A stretch of 62,000 nt of DNA, taken from NCBI RefSeq assembly GCF_001039355.2, contig NW_019775791.1, forward strand, positions 546,038 to 608,037, given 5' to 3'. Within the stretch, counting starts at the first letter, position 1. Every line of letters begins with the position of its first letter. A model generated the notes under the pieces. That model was not told the origin of the DNA. It was given only the letters and a program-made list of their open reading frames with translations, and ran no database searches. Below, piece after piece: positions 11,590-23,600 of the stretch. The translations under genes and the position numbers were made by a program. The stretch comes from Lingula anatina (lineage: Eukaryota; Brachiopoda; Lingulata; Lingulida; Lingulidae).

Positions 11590-12753
11590 ATTAACACTCG
11601 ATACTGCCCCGATTGCTCAAAAAGACTGACTTTTAAGAGGCAGATTTTAATAAGGCACCATTTGCCATTAGATGTAACTGTTCAAAGTCATAAAAAAGTG
11701 CACCTAATGTAGTATCATGCAACCCTTTGTGATACTTTTTCTAAGACAAGTACCATTGAAGTTGCATAGACACCTGCTCAGCTACGACATTTTCTCCTCA
11801 GTATCTGAGTACCCTGAACAACGCTAATAAATAGACGTTAATCGTTTTTTTGTATCTATTCAATGCATTGATCTTTTCATATCTTGCTTTAGTCTCATTT
11901 TACCTACATTCACAGGAAACCTGTCAGCTGTTTCTGAGGAGACACTTCAAGTAACGTGTACCCTGACATACAGGTAATCTATAATTGATCACCGTTTTTT
12001 ATATATTGATATTTCATTTTTGTGAATATAAAGGCCTCAGTACAAAGTGACAGGGTGTCCGCGAGTTTGTCTTGATAAAGCACTTTACGTCACGACTTAC
12101 TTGGTTTATTGCAACAGATACTGAGAAATAAATCGATCGACTGTTTTACTAAGATTGACTGATCGGCTGAGTACAGGTGGAGCGCACTTCATTATCAGAA
12201 ACTTGCACATTTCAACTTGCCACAATAATACAAGTGCTTTTGTTTGTTTTGTTATGAAAACATGTGAAAAAAAAACGCAGTTACTGAAAACATACTCAGT
12301 GATATCGTAAAAGCAGCGGTATGTAACTGAGACTGAAATACTGCGTACTTTTCAATTCAGGATATCAATCACTGCTAAACACAGGAAGGAAAGAGTTAAC
12401 AGCACTTTTGAATATAGAAGTCTAATATGAATAGAAACAATTCGATAATACATTAATTAAGAAACGCACAAGCAACATTTTCTCTTATATTTTCAAAAGG
12501 AATTGGAAGTTTGATGAAGTGGCGGAAACTGTATACAAATCTGCAGAATTAATCGTCAAAATGCAGTCAAACAACCCCGCCCAAAGATATCATGAAAAAA
12601 TAAGTGTAATCTGTCAAAATTATAACTGGGGGCGTGGCTACTGAAAAAAGACCGTTTTTCCCCCGAGGCCTGATAACGAAGGCTGCCCATCATTTCTGCA
12701 TGGTGGTAAAACATTTAAAATACCCAAGACTATCAAGATTCTATAAAAATCTG
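11590..12753. other. 3' region of the 168-aa gene and intergenic sequence
   Basis: Holds the AATAAA near 11826 and AT-rich sequence with no recognised exon. An inverted hexamer suitable as a minus-strand AATAAA lies near 12102, the only candidate poly(A) signal I see for the minus-strand gene at 12754-13530. Confidence 0.4.
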
Positions 12754-13530
12754 CTACACCACAGCACCGTATAATGACGAGGGCGTTGCTGGAGGAACGC
12801 TGGGAAGACAATCCGTCGAAACTTGCGTCTGGATGGGTCTGGTCACGGCAGGGTGGGGGCGAGAGGGGGGCGTCAGCCTGGGCAACGTTGGCATCTTCCA
12901 ATCCGCTCTCTGGCGCCGAATACGACGGTTTGATGAAGTGTCTTTAGTGCTGGGTTCAAGCCTTATGAAACCACACGTTTTGGAACTTTTGTAATGTTCA
13001 AACTGTTTAGTTTTCTCTGCGTGTCTAGCTTGTTGTTTTGTCCAATGTTGAATCCATCTTTTCTGTTGACTGCTCATGGCGCCGCTGTGTCGGGCATGGT
13101 CATTGTTCTTGACTCCCTCGTTTGTATATAAAAATGGTAAAAGATGGGAACTGTTTATATCTGAAGGCCTGTTTATTAAACGTGTTCTGCTGACACATTT
13201 TTGTTTTTGGACAAGTCCGTTCATCTGTTGTCCTGTCCGTAACGCCGCCTCACCTGGAGTGTTGGCGCTCTTTCTCCCTCCAGTGGCGCTGACGGGGGCA
13301 AGTCCATGGCTGTTTTCCCTTGCGAGATCATACGGATATAATTTATCCACGATTTCGTTCACTGGCTGCGAACAGAGCGATTTAAGCCATGTTCTCTCGC
13401 GTTCCACCGCCCCATTCAGAGTTAACCGAAGACGCGCCCAGAACCCTAGCGGCAGCCTGTGTGCTGGCGTCTCAGTGGAGGTAAGGGGACCAGACTGTGA
13501 CCCCTCTTGACGGCCGAGAGGTCCTGACAT
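12754..13530 (-). CDS. Uncharacterised ~258-aa protein
   Basis: A long single open frame on the minus strand; the first ATG is at 13530-13528. I do not recognise the product. It is basic and rich in Ser, Arg, Pro and Thr, with no signal peptide or membrane span. A Gln/Lys/His-rich segment (residues about 150-180) may be helical, and the C-terminus is proline-rich. An opposite-strand frame at 13076-13510 overlaps it and has less protein-like composition. No introns are evident. The density of compact open frames and the higher GC of 11-15 kb support a real gene, but no homologue can be named. It could be a lineage-restricted gene or a fortuitous frame. Confidence 0.42.
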   Translation of the reverse strand: MSGPLGRQEGSQSGPLTSTETPAHRLPLGFWARLRLTLNGAVERERTWLKSLCSQPVNEIVDKLYPYDLARENSHGLAPVSATGGRKSANTPGEAALRTGQQMNGLVQKQKCVSRTRLINRPSDINSSHLLPFLYTNEGVKNNDHARHSGAMSSQQKRWIQHWTKQQARHAEKTKQFEHYKSSKTCGFIRLEPSTKDTSSNRRIRRQRADWKMPTLPRLTPPSRPHPAVTRPIQTQVSTDCLPSVPPATPSSLYGAVV

Positions 13531-13980
13531 CAAGTGTTGTCTGCTTTACATGGACACTAATACAAAGACAAAACTTTAGGCAAAATGTTGGTGACGAGAA
13601 GTCATTAAGTATGGAATATTGTTTGATTACTTGTGTAAATCCTGGAAATCTTTAAAATCTGAGATTACCTCAGAAAAGGATCAATACTTAGACGCAACTG
13701 AACAAAGTCAGGGAGGGCATTATCGTCTTAACAGAGGATTCTATATTATATGCTCTACAAAGCACAATCGGTTATGAGCCCTTCGTTTATTCATTAATAA
13801 ATGAATAATAAAACTACAAATATAGAATCCTTTCAGAAAGATCAAAAATAAATCTGATCGTTATTTTCCGGGACGGTGATCATCTTAAGCTACAGTTCAT
13901 TATTAACCGACTTCTGCCTTCGATTTCCAATTAGATTTTGTTGCCGTAATGAAATATGCATGAGAGCCGTCAATAGTGAG

Positions 13981-14067
13981 AACTAGATTTGGCGACTTAG
14001 AACAATTGATTGGAAACAGTTCTCAAATCCTTTGATATCGATCCTTCAGTCCTTGGTGCTTTTAAAC
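13981..14067 (+). promoter_or_regulatory. 87-bp leader/promoter-proximal block, copied inverted at 2120
   Basis: This block ends 4 bp before the ATG of the 303-aa gene, so it is its 5' leader or core promoter. An inverted copy with about two mismatches lies at 2120-2206 in an XPO4 intron. It contains gatatcgatc and 'aacaattgattgg' motifs. Whether it is a dispersed repeat used as a leader cannot be told here. Confidence 0.6.
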
Positions 14068-14071
14068 AAAC

Positions 14072-14983
14072 ATGGCTGAACATGATCGCACTTTACCCAA
14101 ACCCCTCTTCAATCTCCTCCAAGAAGAAGACATCGCCGGTCAAATGAAGCGCAGTAATTCACCTCTGTGTCAAGATGTCCGCCTGCGGGACCTGCTGGAC
14201 AACAGTTACCAGCCGTCATGGCAGGACTCTTTTGTGAAACGGCAACCAAAGTCCACCCTGGTCATAGACGCCAATACTGAAATCTTTGGAGAACAAACAG
14301 AAGAGGGGCAGGGTCTACGGGGAAAGCTGTACACAGAGATCATCCGAGCGTTCCCCAACAGATCGAGTATTCCACTACACAGCTATCTAGAGATGGAATA
14401 CAGCATGTTGAAAGATGGAATTCAACCAGCTTCACAACAATACATGAACTTTGTCACTCAAAAACCACTGCAAACAAGGGACATGGCAGAATATCAGAAG
14501 ACTTTACAACAACAGGCAGCAATTAGGGCTCGAAATCGACCGGTTCCTAATAATTCACCACAGAATTCAAAGGAGAAACTTTCTCCGGAAAATATTAACA
14601 ATCGAAACAAAACGAGACTTTTTACTTACACTGTAGCGAACAACACAAGCAAAAACAATAAGAACGAGACTGCAATGCAAAAGATGCATTCCAAAAACAG
14701 CAGCATGGACGAGAGTTTGCCTCCTATCTTGAGGAGCACGGGCACAGATCGGCCGCGAAGGAGAAATAACAGAGTTCGCTTCAACATAGGAGGGGACGAC
14801 CTCATCGACGCCGACAAGGCATTTGGGCGAGCCTCGCCTGGTCTGCCGGCGCTGGTCTCAGCGGAAAATGCCGAGGTGGATGCGGGAGGGGCCTGGGACG
14901 ACGAACTGCCCGCCCACCGTAGACCGGTGGTCACGTCTAAGGAGGACAACAGTGGGGAGCCATGGTGGCTGCAGAGACTGTGA
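14072..14983 (+). CDS. Uncharacterised 303-aa protein with an RVxF-type motif
   Basis: Intronless frame starting at ATG 14072 and ending TGA at 14981-14983. I do not recognise the family. The N-terminal half (residues about 5-150) looks structured, with segments such as LRDLLDNSYQPSWQDSF and LRGKLYTEIIRAFPN. The middle (about 155-230) is Asn/Lys/Ser-rich and probably disordered. Near residue 235 is RVRF, a match to the RVxF docking motif for protein phosphatase 1. The tail is acidic and ends with tryptophans (EPWWLQRL). There is no signal peptide or membrane segment. The RVxF reading is an inference from a four-residue motif. The 3' flank contains an N at 15062. Confidence 0.68.
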   Translation: MAEHDRTLPKPLFNLLQEEDIAGQMKRSNSPLCQDVRLRDLLDNSYQPSWQDSFVKRQPKSTLVIDANTEIFGEQTEEGQGLRGKLYTEIIRAFPNRSSIPLHSYLEMEYSMLKDGIQPASQQYMNFVTQKPLQTRDMAEYQKTLQQQAAIRARNRPVPNNSPQNSKEKLSPENINNRNKTRLFTYTVANNTSKNNKNETAMQKMHSKNSSMDESLPPILRSTGTDRPRRRNNRVRFNIGGDDLIDADKAFGRASPGLPALVSAENAEVDAGGAWDDELPAHRRPVVTSKEDNSGEPWWLQRL

Positions 14984-15156
14984 CTTCAGAGGAAAGCGAT
15001 TTTTATTCATTGTTTACAATGTTACATGTGTACGAAAAGCAGAGCTGAAGAGCTTGATACANCTGAGACCGTGAAGTGGTCTTCAGCATGTGCAGTATGC
15101 AATGACAGCAAAACCCGAGCCGCGCACCTGTTGACATTAGTTTACATCAATACAGA

Positions 15157-15405
15157 TATTGGCGTTATAATAGGATACTGGGACAATAACAGGATATAGC
15201 ATATAACAATTAATGATGTTATAACGGAATACTGAGATAAAGGCATATAACACAACAAGTATTAGCGTTATAGCGAAAAACTGGGATAAAAGGCATATAA
15301 CATATTACAAACATTTGCGTTATAGCGGAATACTGAGTTAAAGGCAAATACCACATGACAAAAAATATTGGCGTTATAACAGGACACGGAATATGATAAA
15401 TAACA
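15157..15405 (+). repeat. ~52-bp diverged tandem repeat
   Basis: Five units begin with (g)gcgttata at about 15162, 15216, 15265, 15317 and 15371. Each continues with a 'ggaatactg' and a 'ggcatataaca' block. It lies in the 3' flank of the 303-aa gene. Confidence 0.8.
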
Positions 15406-17018
15406 GACTCCTGTGATCAAATTGATACGATTTGTTCTCAAAACTATTTAAGAAAGGCGTATTTAAATCTGATGTCATCGCGTTTCACAGGCGCGGACCT
15501 AGTCACGAGAACCGCTGATCCAGTTGTTACACAGTTGTTGTGGGTGGAATTCACACAAGTTTCAAGCCACGAACTTTTTTTCAAAAGTTGCACACGTGAC
15601 ACACGTTTTTTTCTTCTGGTATGTAAAATTTTGATCAAGCTGGTAAAGGAAGATATGGCGGTTGAATAGCTCAGGGAATTGTTACATTTCAAGAAAAATA
15701 TAAAACAATTAGCATCACTTTTGTTTCCATGGTTTTACTCATAGCATGCTATATAAACAACTACATAGTTAGCCTGGCATGTGACAGGTTTTGATAAGGA
15801 ACTTTGTGATGTGACAGAACGTTTGGGGTGAGGGGGCTGTGTGAGGTCATCCTGATTTTACTTGTAAAACTGGCTCTGAAACAGGCATAGGCATGTTTTA
15901 AGTATATTTCAGTAGTCTTGAATTCAGGGTGGAGCACTGTGTTTGGGAAACTTTGTTATTGTTTAGAGGACACATATATGTAATAGGTACAGTTTATAGT
16001 TTTCATTAACAACATGGTTTCAACCCCAAAGTTTGTTCTTGCTATTTCATAAGTAAAAAGATGTAAATTTATATTCTAAAGCACATTGAATGCAGTATTA
16101 TACACATCTATACATTGCAGGAAAATATCAACTATTCATGTTTCTAGTTTAGTCACACTCATGAGATTTCTATTAAACAGAAAAAGTAACAAGGTGTAAA
16201 TACTGCAGTAACTGCTCAGATTTTTATAAATACCAGGTTTTATTTTCATTTGATAAAATGTTATTAGTTTTATGTACATATGTATATTTGTATAAAATAA
16301 AAGTACACTGTTTCAGTTTACAGCATTTGTTGCAGTTACATCTCAAAATTAACTCCCATCCTGGATCACATGGCTCAAAGAAGAAACTTGTTTATACTCT
16401 TTGCACAATGTCATCCAAAAGCTGTACATGTGGTTAAATTCTTTCAATTATTTCATAATTTCTACAACATTTCTACAAGTGTCCATGCCAAAGTATCCAT
16501 CATCAAGTATTGAAGTATTCGTCCCACTGCAGTCTTAGAAATTATAAGGTTTTCAGTTACCAGCAGAGGTATATCTCAGATTCTCATTGAATTTCAAAAT
16601 GAACAGGTTAAGAACACTCTCTTTACAAGATGAGTAAGATGTCCTGGGTGGAGAGGAAGGCTGACACTATAACACTGCTACTTTTTATCTTCCTTCATGT
16701 GTCTATTTACCTATTTAACTGCATTATAGCTTCATATCTTTCATTTCAGTACTTCACTAATCACCTATTCTTTGCATTTCAACAGTTGAGAGTGCCTCAG
16801 ACAGGTTACACCCAAAACATCACAGTTACAATCCAGGATTGAAGGTAGATGGCCTTGTCATGCTTGTGTAAACCCTCTTTATCTTGTGCTGCAATATTGG
16901 AATGCTGCCCTATCTTTCCAACTCTCAGTCACAGACAGGCTTTACACACATATTGCATTGTCAGCTGCAGTCAAACTTTGAAAGGGAGATGTTCCAGCTA
17001 TCCCTGTATAAACCTTCC
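15406..17018. other. Intergenic region between the 303-aa gene and CDC40
   Basis: AT-rich sequence with no exon, RNA gene or transposon end that I can support. Several short open frames on both strands lack splice or codon support. The 3' UTR of CDC40 (minus strand) must begin at its left-hand side of 17019 and run into this region. Confidence 0.5.
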
Positions 17019-17609
17019 TTAATCCCAGTACTTAATGACCCCATCCCAGCCTGCCGTAGCCACCTTTGACGTCTCATGGGGGTGCCACAGACAGGCGATA
17101 CACACGTCATCATGGGCTTTAAACTTGCTGTACAGTTTGGTGGTCTTCCAGTCCCAAACAAACAACTTCCCATCAGCATCTCCTGATATCAGATAACTGG
17201 AAGAAAACAGATTAAGTGTCTGTAAAGCAAGGCTTATCATATGGGGCATTTACAAATACAACTGTCAAATTTAACGCCCTGTGAAATATCAGCAAAAAGG
17301 AGAGTGCACCACTTTCCTGATATAGTTAACGAAATGAAAATTGCAAATATGAAAAAACTGACGTCATTATCATAACCCAGACTGCATTAAGAAGCAGGTA
17401 AAAAGTGTGTTTTACCTCATGTCAGGTGAGAAGTCCACACTGCAGGCATAGCCAGCTACCTGGAATCAGACAATGATACAGGTCAACTTAAGATCGAGAG
17501 ATGGAGAGAAGAGAGATGTTTATCAATCACAACTTAGCAAATTAAATACATTCTCATTATCAATCAACAAATACTGAAAAATTGCACAGGTAAATCAATT
17601 TTAGAGTCA

Positions 17610-17665
<56 letters not shown>

Positions 17666-20600
17666 TCACATACCATGTGTCCCTTGAAAACCTTCTTTCT
17701 CATGTACTTGAACCTGTTGAGAACATTGAAGATGACCACTTTGTTATCCATAGCTTGACACGCCAGCCACTTGCCTGGAATCATACCAATCTCATCTTTA
17801 TAAATATTTACTATAATTTATATGTTAAACATGACCACTTGGTTGCTTGACAGGCCATACCAATGTCATCTTTATAATCTTTTATTACAATTTATTTATT
17901 AAAGATGACCAAATTTTCCACATTCATTCCAGAAAACCACACTTAATGCTACCACTTGGTTTTATCTCTGCACACAAAACTGTGACCTGATAACATTCGG
18001 TGAAAAATTGTGGAGTGGGGCTTTAAAATACCCCATACTAGGAAACATTCTAAGTTTTACATGTTTATTCCTTTCCTTATAAACATTCTATCTGTCTTCC
18101 TGTAAAATCATGTTAGCTTTCCCTTACCGTTGTGAGACAGCGTCACAGCAGGCATAGAATGCATACTTGGGTCTGCTATGTACTTAAAGTCCACTGGGAT
18201 ATCCCTGGTAACATAATTTATAATACATTATATAATACAACCCATATAAATATTACTGTATACTTGGGTCTGCTATGTACTTAAAGTCCACTGGGATATC
18301 CTTGGTAACATAATTTATAATACATTATATAATACAACCCATATAAATATTACTGTATTCATTTTGTGTTAAAATATATTAAGCATGTGCCTAGAATAGT
18401 CTTATTCAGATTAAGATTTGCAAGCTATGACAAAGTTATGGAAAAAGCTTAATTTTAAATCTTAGTGCTGAAAATAAAATATACTGATTTTTACAAATCA
18501 CAGAAAGTATATATGTAGTTCCTGTAACTTACCATTCCCAGACCCGGAGAGATTTGTCATCTGAAGTGGTGACAAACCTTCTATTCTGATCAACAAATGT
18601 GATGGTGTTCACAGCTCCAAGATGGCGGTCATATTCCTGGACGATCTCCCCGGACCTCGTGTCCCACTGATGACAAATACAACACATTCTGTATTAGCAA
18701 ACCAACAAAACCAACCCATTACTCAGCTTTGACATTTTAGTGAATTAAATAACAATTTGGTCCTATTTACAGAGTAAGGTAACTACAGCTGTGGAACCTG
18801 CTTCAGATTTCTAGAAGACAAAGTAAACTAAAAACTTCAACTACTAAAGTCCTTTCCACCTAGATAAGTCACCCGCACTCACAATGCTGATGTTCTAAAC
18901 TTTCATTTCTTCAAATACTGGTAGGATTCTCACAAATTGGAAAAAAGACACCGACAAAAAATAATCACATCAATTTTTTTATAAAACTCACACAAACAAT
19001 TTTCTTGTCTGAGGTGCCTGCCACAAAAAGGTGCTGTTTGTCCTCGTCTGGGTTAAACTTGACGCAGTACGGCACCTTGCGGCTGGTAAACCTGGACGTA
19101 CACTGACCTGGAGTGGACAATTAGAAAGTTACAGGTGTATAATTCAGTCTCTAGTGATAATCAAATACAATTTCCTTGAATTAGTTGTATAAAATAATCC
19201 TAAAGTTCTAAACAATATCTGTTTCATATGACTTAGTAAAATATTACAGCAATATTTTTATGAGATTCATTGACATAACTTCAGGACGGAAACCTTGAAG
19301 TAAGTTATCTCATCTCAAAAGTATAGTACATTTATGAGAAAAGAAAAAATATTATCCAGGATCCAACACTATATATCTTCTAAGATAAAACACTGATTCC
19401 TTTCCCCCCTGTCCCCGTCTCACCAGTTTCTGTGTCCCATAGTTTACAATATCTGTCATAGCCAGCACTGAGGAAGTGTGTGCCATCATTGTTAAAACTT
19501 ATATCTCTAACTGCTTGTTTATGTCCACTGTATGTTCTGATACATCTCCTCTCATTGTACACTTCCCAGATCTAAAACACAAAATACAAATATCATTATA
19601 TTAGATTAAAAATAAAATAAAATCTGGGCAAAGAATAGGAAAGACAGATGCTTAAGTCAGTGTGATGTTTGCTTTCTTCAAAAGTGAAAGAAACAAATCT
19701 GGTTAATCCTATATTGACATAATGGGTAGACTGAATATGTGCTTTAAAGGTGCTTGGTCTAAAACCTCTGAAAAGATAAATGGTGTTTTCCATAATGCCA
19801 GAATAAGACTAGGATGTCTAACTTGATCAAAAACCACAGGGTAAAACAAGGGTAGAAGTATAAAAATGCCAGATATGTTATCTATTAAGGTTATTTCCCT
19901 AGCCATCAAAAGCAAACAGCAAGTAAACACTACCCGCTTCCTGGTATCTTGTGAGTCACAAAGATCATAGTGTAGTTATCATGTTTTTTCATATCTCCCT
20001 GTGTTAGCTAATCAGAAAGTGTATCTTCCTGCTTGCACTTTAGCACAATTCCTCATTTATACCATCACATGTATATGGTCACAAGACCCCTTCCAGAGAA
20101 GTAACCCACATAGATCATTTGATTCACTGGCTGTAACTGGTCCACAATGGTCACCCAGAACACAGGACATGGCACGGTGGGCATCTGGTTAACAGCATGT
20201 AAGAACATGGCTTCCTACACACTTTCCCACATGTTAATTTATTATCAAATCAGCTCATAATTACTGAGTCACACTTCTCTATACATGTGCTAATTCACTA
20301 TCAAGCCTTTGGTCAGTCATTTCATAGTTCATGGATAACATTTTCATTTTAATATCTCAAGCGAATGAGACCTGACTTTCAAAATGTTTCATCAAGATTT
20401 TCATGTCTATGTGATATCTGTTGTCTAGACTTGGTTAGTATACACTATGTATCAGCCTGATTCGTGATAGTGCTCTCCATATCTCTTGACTTCAGCATCA
20501 CTGGTTGCCGTGTCAGCAAACTTTACCACCACCAATATGTCAAGTACTTGGACATCTCTGGTACCACTTACATCTCCAGATCCACTTCCACTACAACCAC

Positions 20601-23600
20601 CTCTCCCTTCAGGTAACTACTGAACACTACAACCACCTCTCCCTCCAGGTAACTACTGAACACTACAACCACCTCTCCCTCCAGGTAACTACTGAACACT
20701 ACAACCACCTCTCCCTCCAGGTAACTACTGAACACTGACCATTGCTTTGTAGATTGATTTTTTGAGACACCTGAATTTCTTGACAAGAAATTTTTACATG
20801 CATATAGATGAGAATACTTGTGCCAATCTAACCAATATCATTTCTTAAATTAGAGTTTATCATTGTTCTTTTTTATCCCAGTTCCAATGCCAACCAATAT
20901 CTCAGCTCTGTGGTGTCATACTAACTTGACAATTTCCTGGGAGAACCCAGCAGAGGGTAGTGCTGATGTTTTACATACTGAAATCCTGCTCCTACACAAC
21001 AATTCTTACCTCTGGGAGACCAGAACACTGATCTGTAAACACTGTTCTAATATCACTGTGAAGGGGCTTGAAGATAATAACAAATATACTATACAGGTAT
21101 CTCTTTTAGCTTTTCCAATATATCAATCACACAGTAATAACATAAATGATGGAAATTCATCTGTGTAGTCTTTTGATTATTTAATACACTTGCTTATAAA
21201 ATAAGCAAAAACACAAAGATAATTTTTTTTCTTCATTATTTCAAATTTGTCTTTTAAAATAAAGAAAGGCTTATAAATATCCTACTAAAAGAAGCTTGTA
21301 TTGATCTACCATAATTCAATTTACTCTCATCTTTTTTCAAGCTTAGGGCACATACTGGCTCAGGAAGAAGCAATTACTCTGATTCGCTGGTTATTTCACC
21401 TGGCACTACAACCACATCTACCAGTAAGATGAATTGTCTAGCAAGTCAATCAAACTAGCACTTTACAAAATATTCTGTTGAACTTTTGATTTTGATAAGT
21501 ATATTGCATATACTAATATATATTTCCTGTTTTTCAAATTTTCATTCAGTCAAAGAAAAATTCTGATTGTAAAACTAGTTTCAATAAAATGCACCAATAT
21601 TTCACTATTTTAGGCCAGCACTGCCCAGGTCAAGCAGACGACATTACAGTGTTACTGGCAATAAGTATAGGGGGCGCTGGTGGGGGTCTCCTTCTTATCA
21701 TCATCATCATACTTCTCATCCTACTTGGAACAAGAGGCAAGAAAGCAAAAACCCAAGAAACAACTACCTGCAAGATGACAGAAATTCATACAAATGAGGG
21801 ACACCTTTCTACAACAGTTAATGACAATGAACAGCAATCAAGAAACAGAAGAGAAAATATCAATCCTACAGGCACAAGTCAAGAAGAACCGGCCCAATAT
21901 ATGAGTATAAATGTTTATGATGAAGCTGAAGAGAGAAATATGCCAGGTCACTCTAACAAAAAACATGTGCCAACAAGTCCAAAGCAAATGGATGGTAGCC
22001 ATTACATGAATGTGAATGGGGGAGGGGAGGATGTCGCACCAAATAGTTGTCCTAAATATCTGCCTCCTTCAGCCAGCAGAAAAAGCTCTAAAAAGTTCAT
22101 GGACACTTATGAAATTCAAACCAACCCAACAACTACCTCTTCTAGCTGGAAAACAGGCTGGGCTAAACAAGTCTCCAGTTTAAGCAGCTTTCTAGGTGAA
22201 AAGAAAGCCAGCAGGAAGCAAGGTCATAACACTGATACTGAATATGTTAATGTTAATGAATATGCAAATATCAAGAGATAGACATTTGACTGGAAGGAAG
22301 AAACCAAAAATTTAAGATCAATAATCAACAGAATGCAAAATGTTATTCAGATTAACTGGGAATGGACAATAATAAGTGAGCATATTTACCTTGATTTTAC
22401 AATCCATACTGCAGGATAANAGAATACGTGCAAGTGCGTCTCGATTCCATGGCCCCGTATCTCGAAATAGAATCGGTTATGGAATCGAAACACTAACGCA
22501 CGTGCGCAACATAGCGAACCTTTCGAGATACGGAGCCCTGATTTAGTTCCTGTAACTTACCATTCCCAGACCCGGAGAGATTTATCATCTGAGGTGGTGA
22601 CAAACCTTCTGTTCTGATCAACAAATGTGATGGTGTTCACAGCTCCAAGATGGCGGTCATATTCCTGGACGATCTCCCCGGACCTCGTGTCCCACTGATG
22701 ACAAATACAACACATTCTGTATTAGCAAACCAACAAAACCTAGAACATTATAGTAGGCTTGTTAAGAGGTCAAACGCTGCATTTTATAGTACAAATGTCT
22801 AACTTGGCATAAATGTTCCTTGGGCCAAAAGAAAATTTTTTATCCAAAGAGACGCCCTCTATCGATGCATAAATTAGCATAAATTATGCAAATAAGGTGC
22901 CAAAATATGTAATATTTCATATTCCCATTAATTGTTGGCCTAGAAACATGTATAGATTATCAAACCTGACTAAATTAGGGACAAGGAACCCATTTTTGAT
23001 CATTTGGAAGCAATTGGTGGCCATTTTGTGCCTCAAATCCAAGATGGCCGCCACTCGCCATTTTGAAAGTGGACATAATTTTGCTATTTTATGTTGAATT
23101 TTGAAGCGTTTGGTCCATATATACTTGATATATATATATCGATTCGTACTATTTTGGGGGTACAAAAGTCATTTTTGATATTGTTTTGGTGAAAGTAGGT
23201 GATTTGAAGGGACAAAGAGGGTGTTTTAAGTGCCTAACAGGATATGTGTGAACGCTGCAAAACCATGGATATTGATAACCTATATTCAAATATATCTCAA
23301 TGCAATTCTTTGTTATATACTATCCATATTGGACTAACTTATGAGCAAAAAAACTCATTTTTACCATTATGGAGGCCATGGGTGACCGTTCTATCCCTCA
23401 AATCCAAGATGGCCGCCAAAAACCATGAAATTGGTCCTAATTCACTATTTTGAAACTACATGTATTACATCTTTGTAAACGAGTAATACGTCGTTTTATA
23501 TTATTTTCTTGTGCAGAATACATTTTCTGTTTCATAAAATTTGTGCCTCAAAGCCAAGATGGCCCTTATCTGCCATTTTCAAATTGAGCATTATTCACCA

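Larger units (their letters stand above)
18518..22419 (-). other. Assembly copy A of CDC40 exons 8-10 with the nested receptor gene
   Basis: Contains exons 18533-18666, 18992-19107 and 19424-19571 plus the nested plus-strand receptor. It is nearly identical to 22546-30018 except for indels, array lengths and a 3.6-kb insertion in copy B. It ends at the N at 22420 inside the 50-bp array that marks the end of exon 7. Most likely the end of one haplotype contig that was not merged with the next. Confidence 0.85.

Noticed and set aside
13076-13510. 144-codon plus-strand frame
   Set aside because: It is antisense to the longer minus-strand frame at 12754-13530 and has Cys/Phe-rich, non-protein-like composition.
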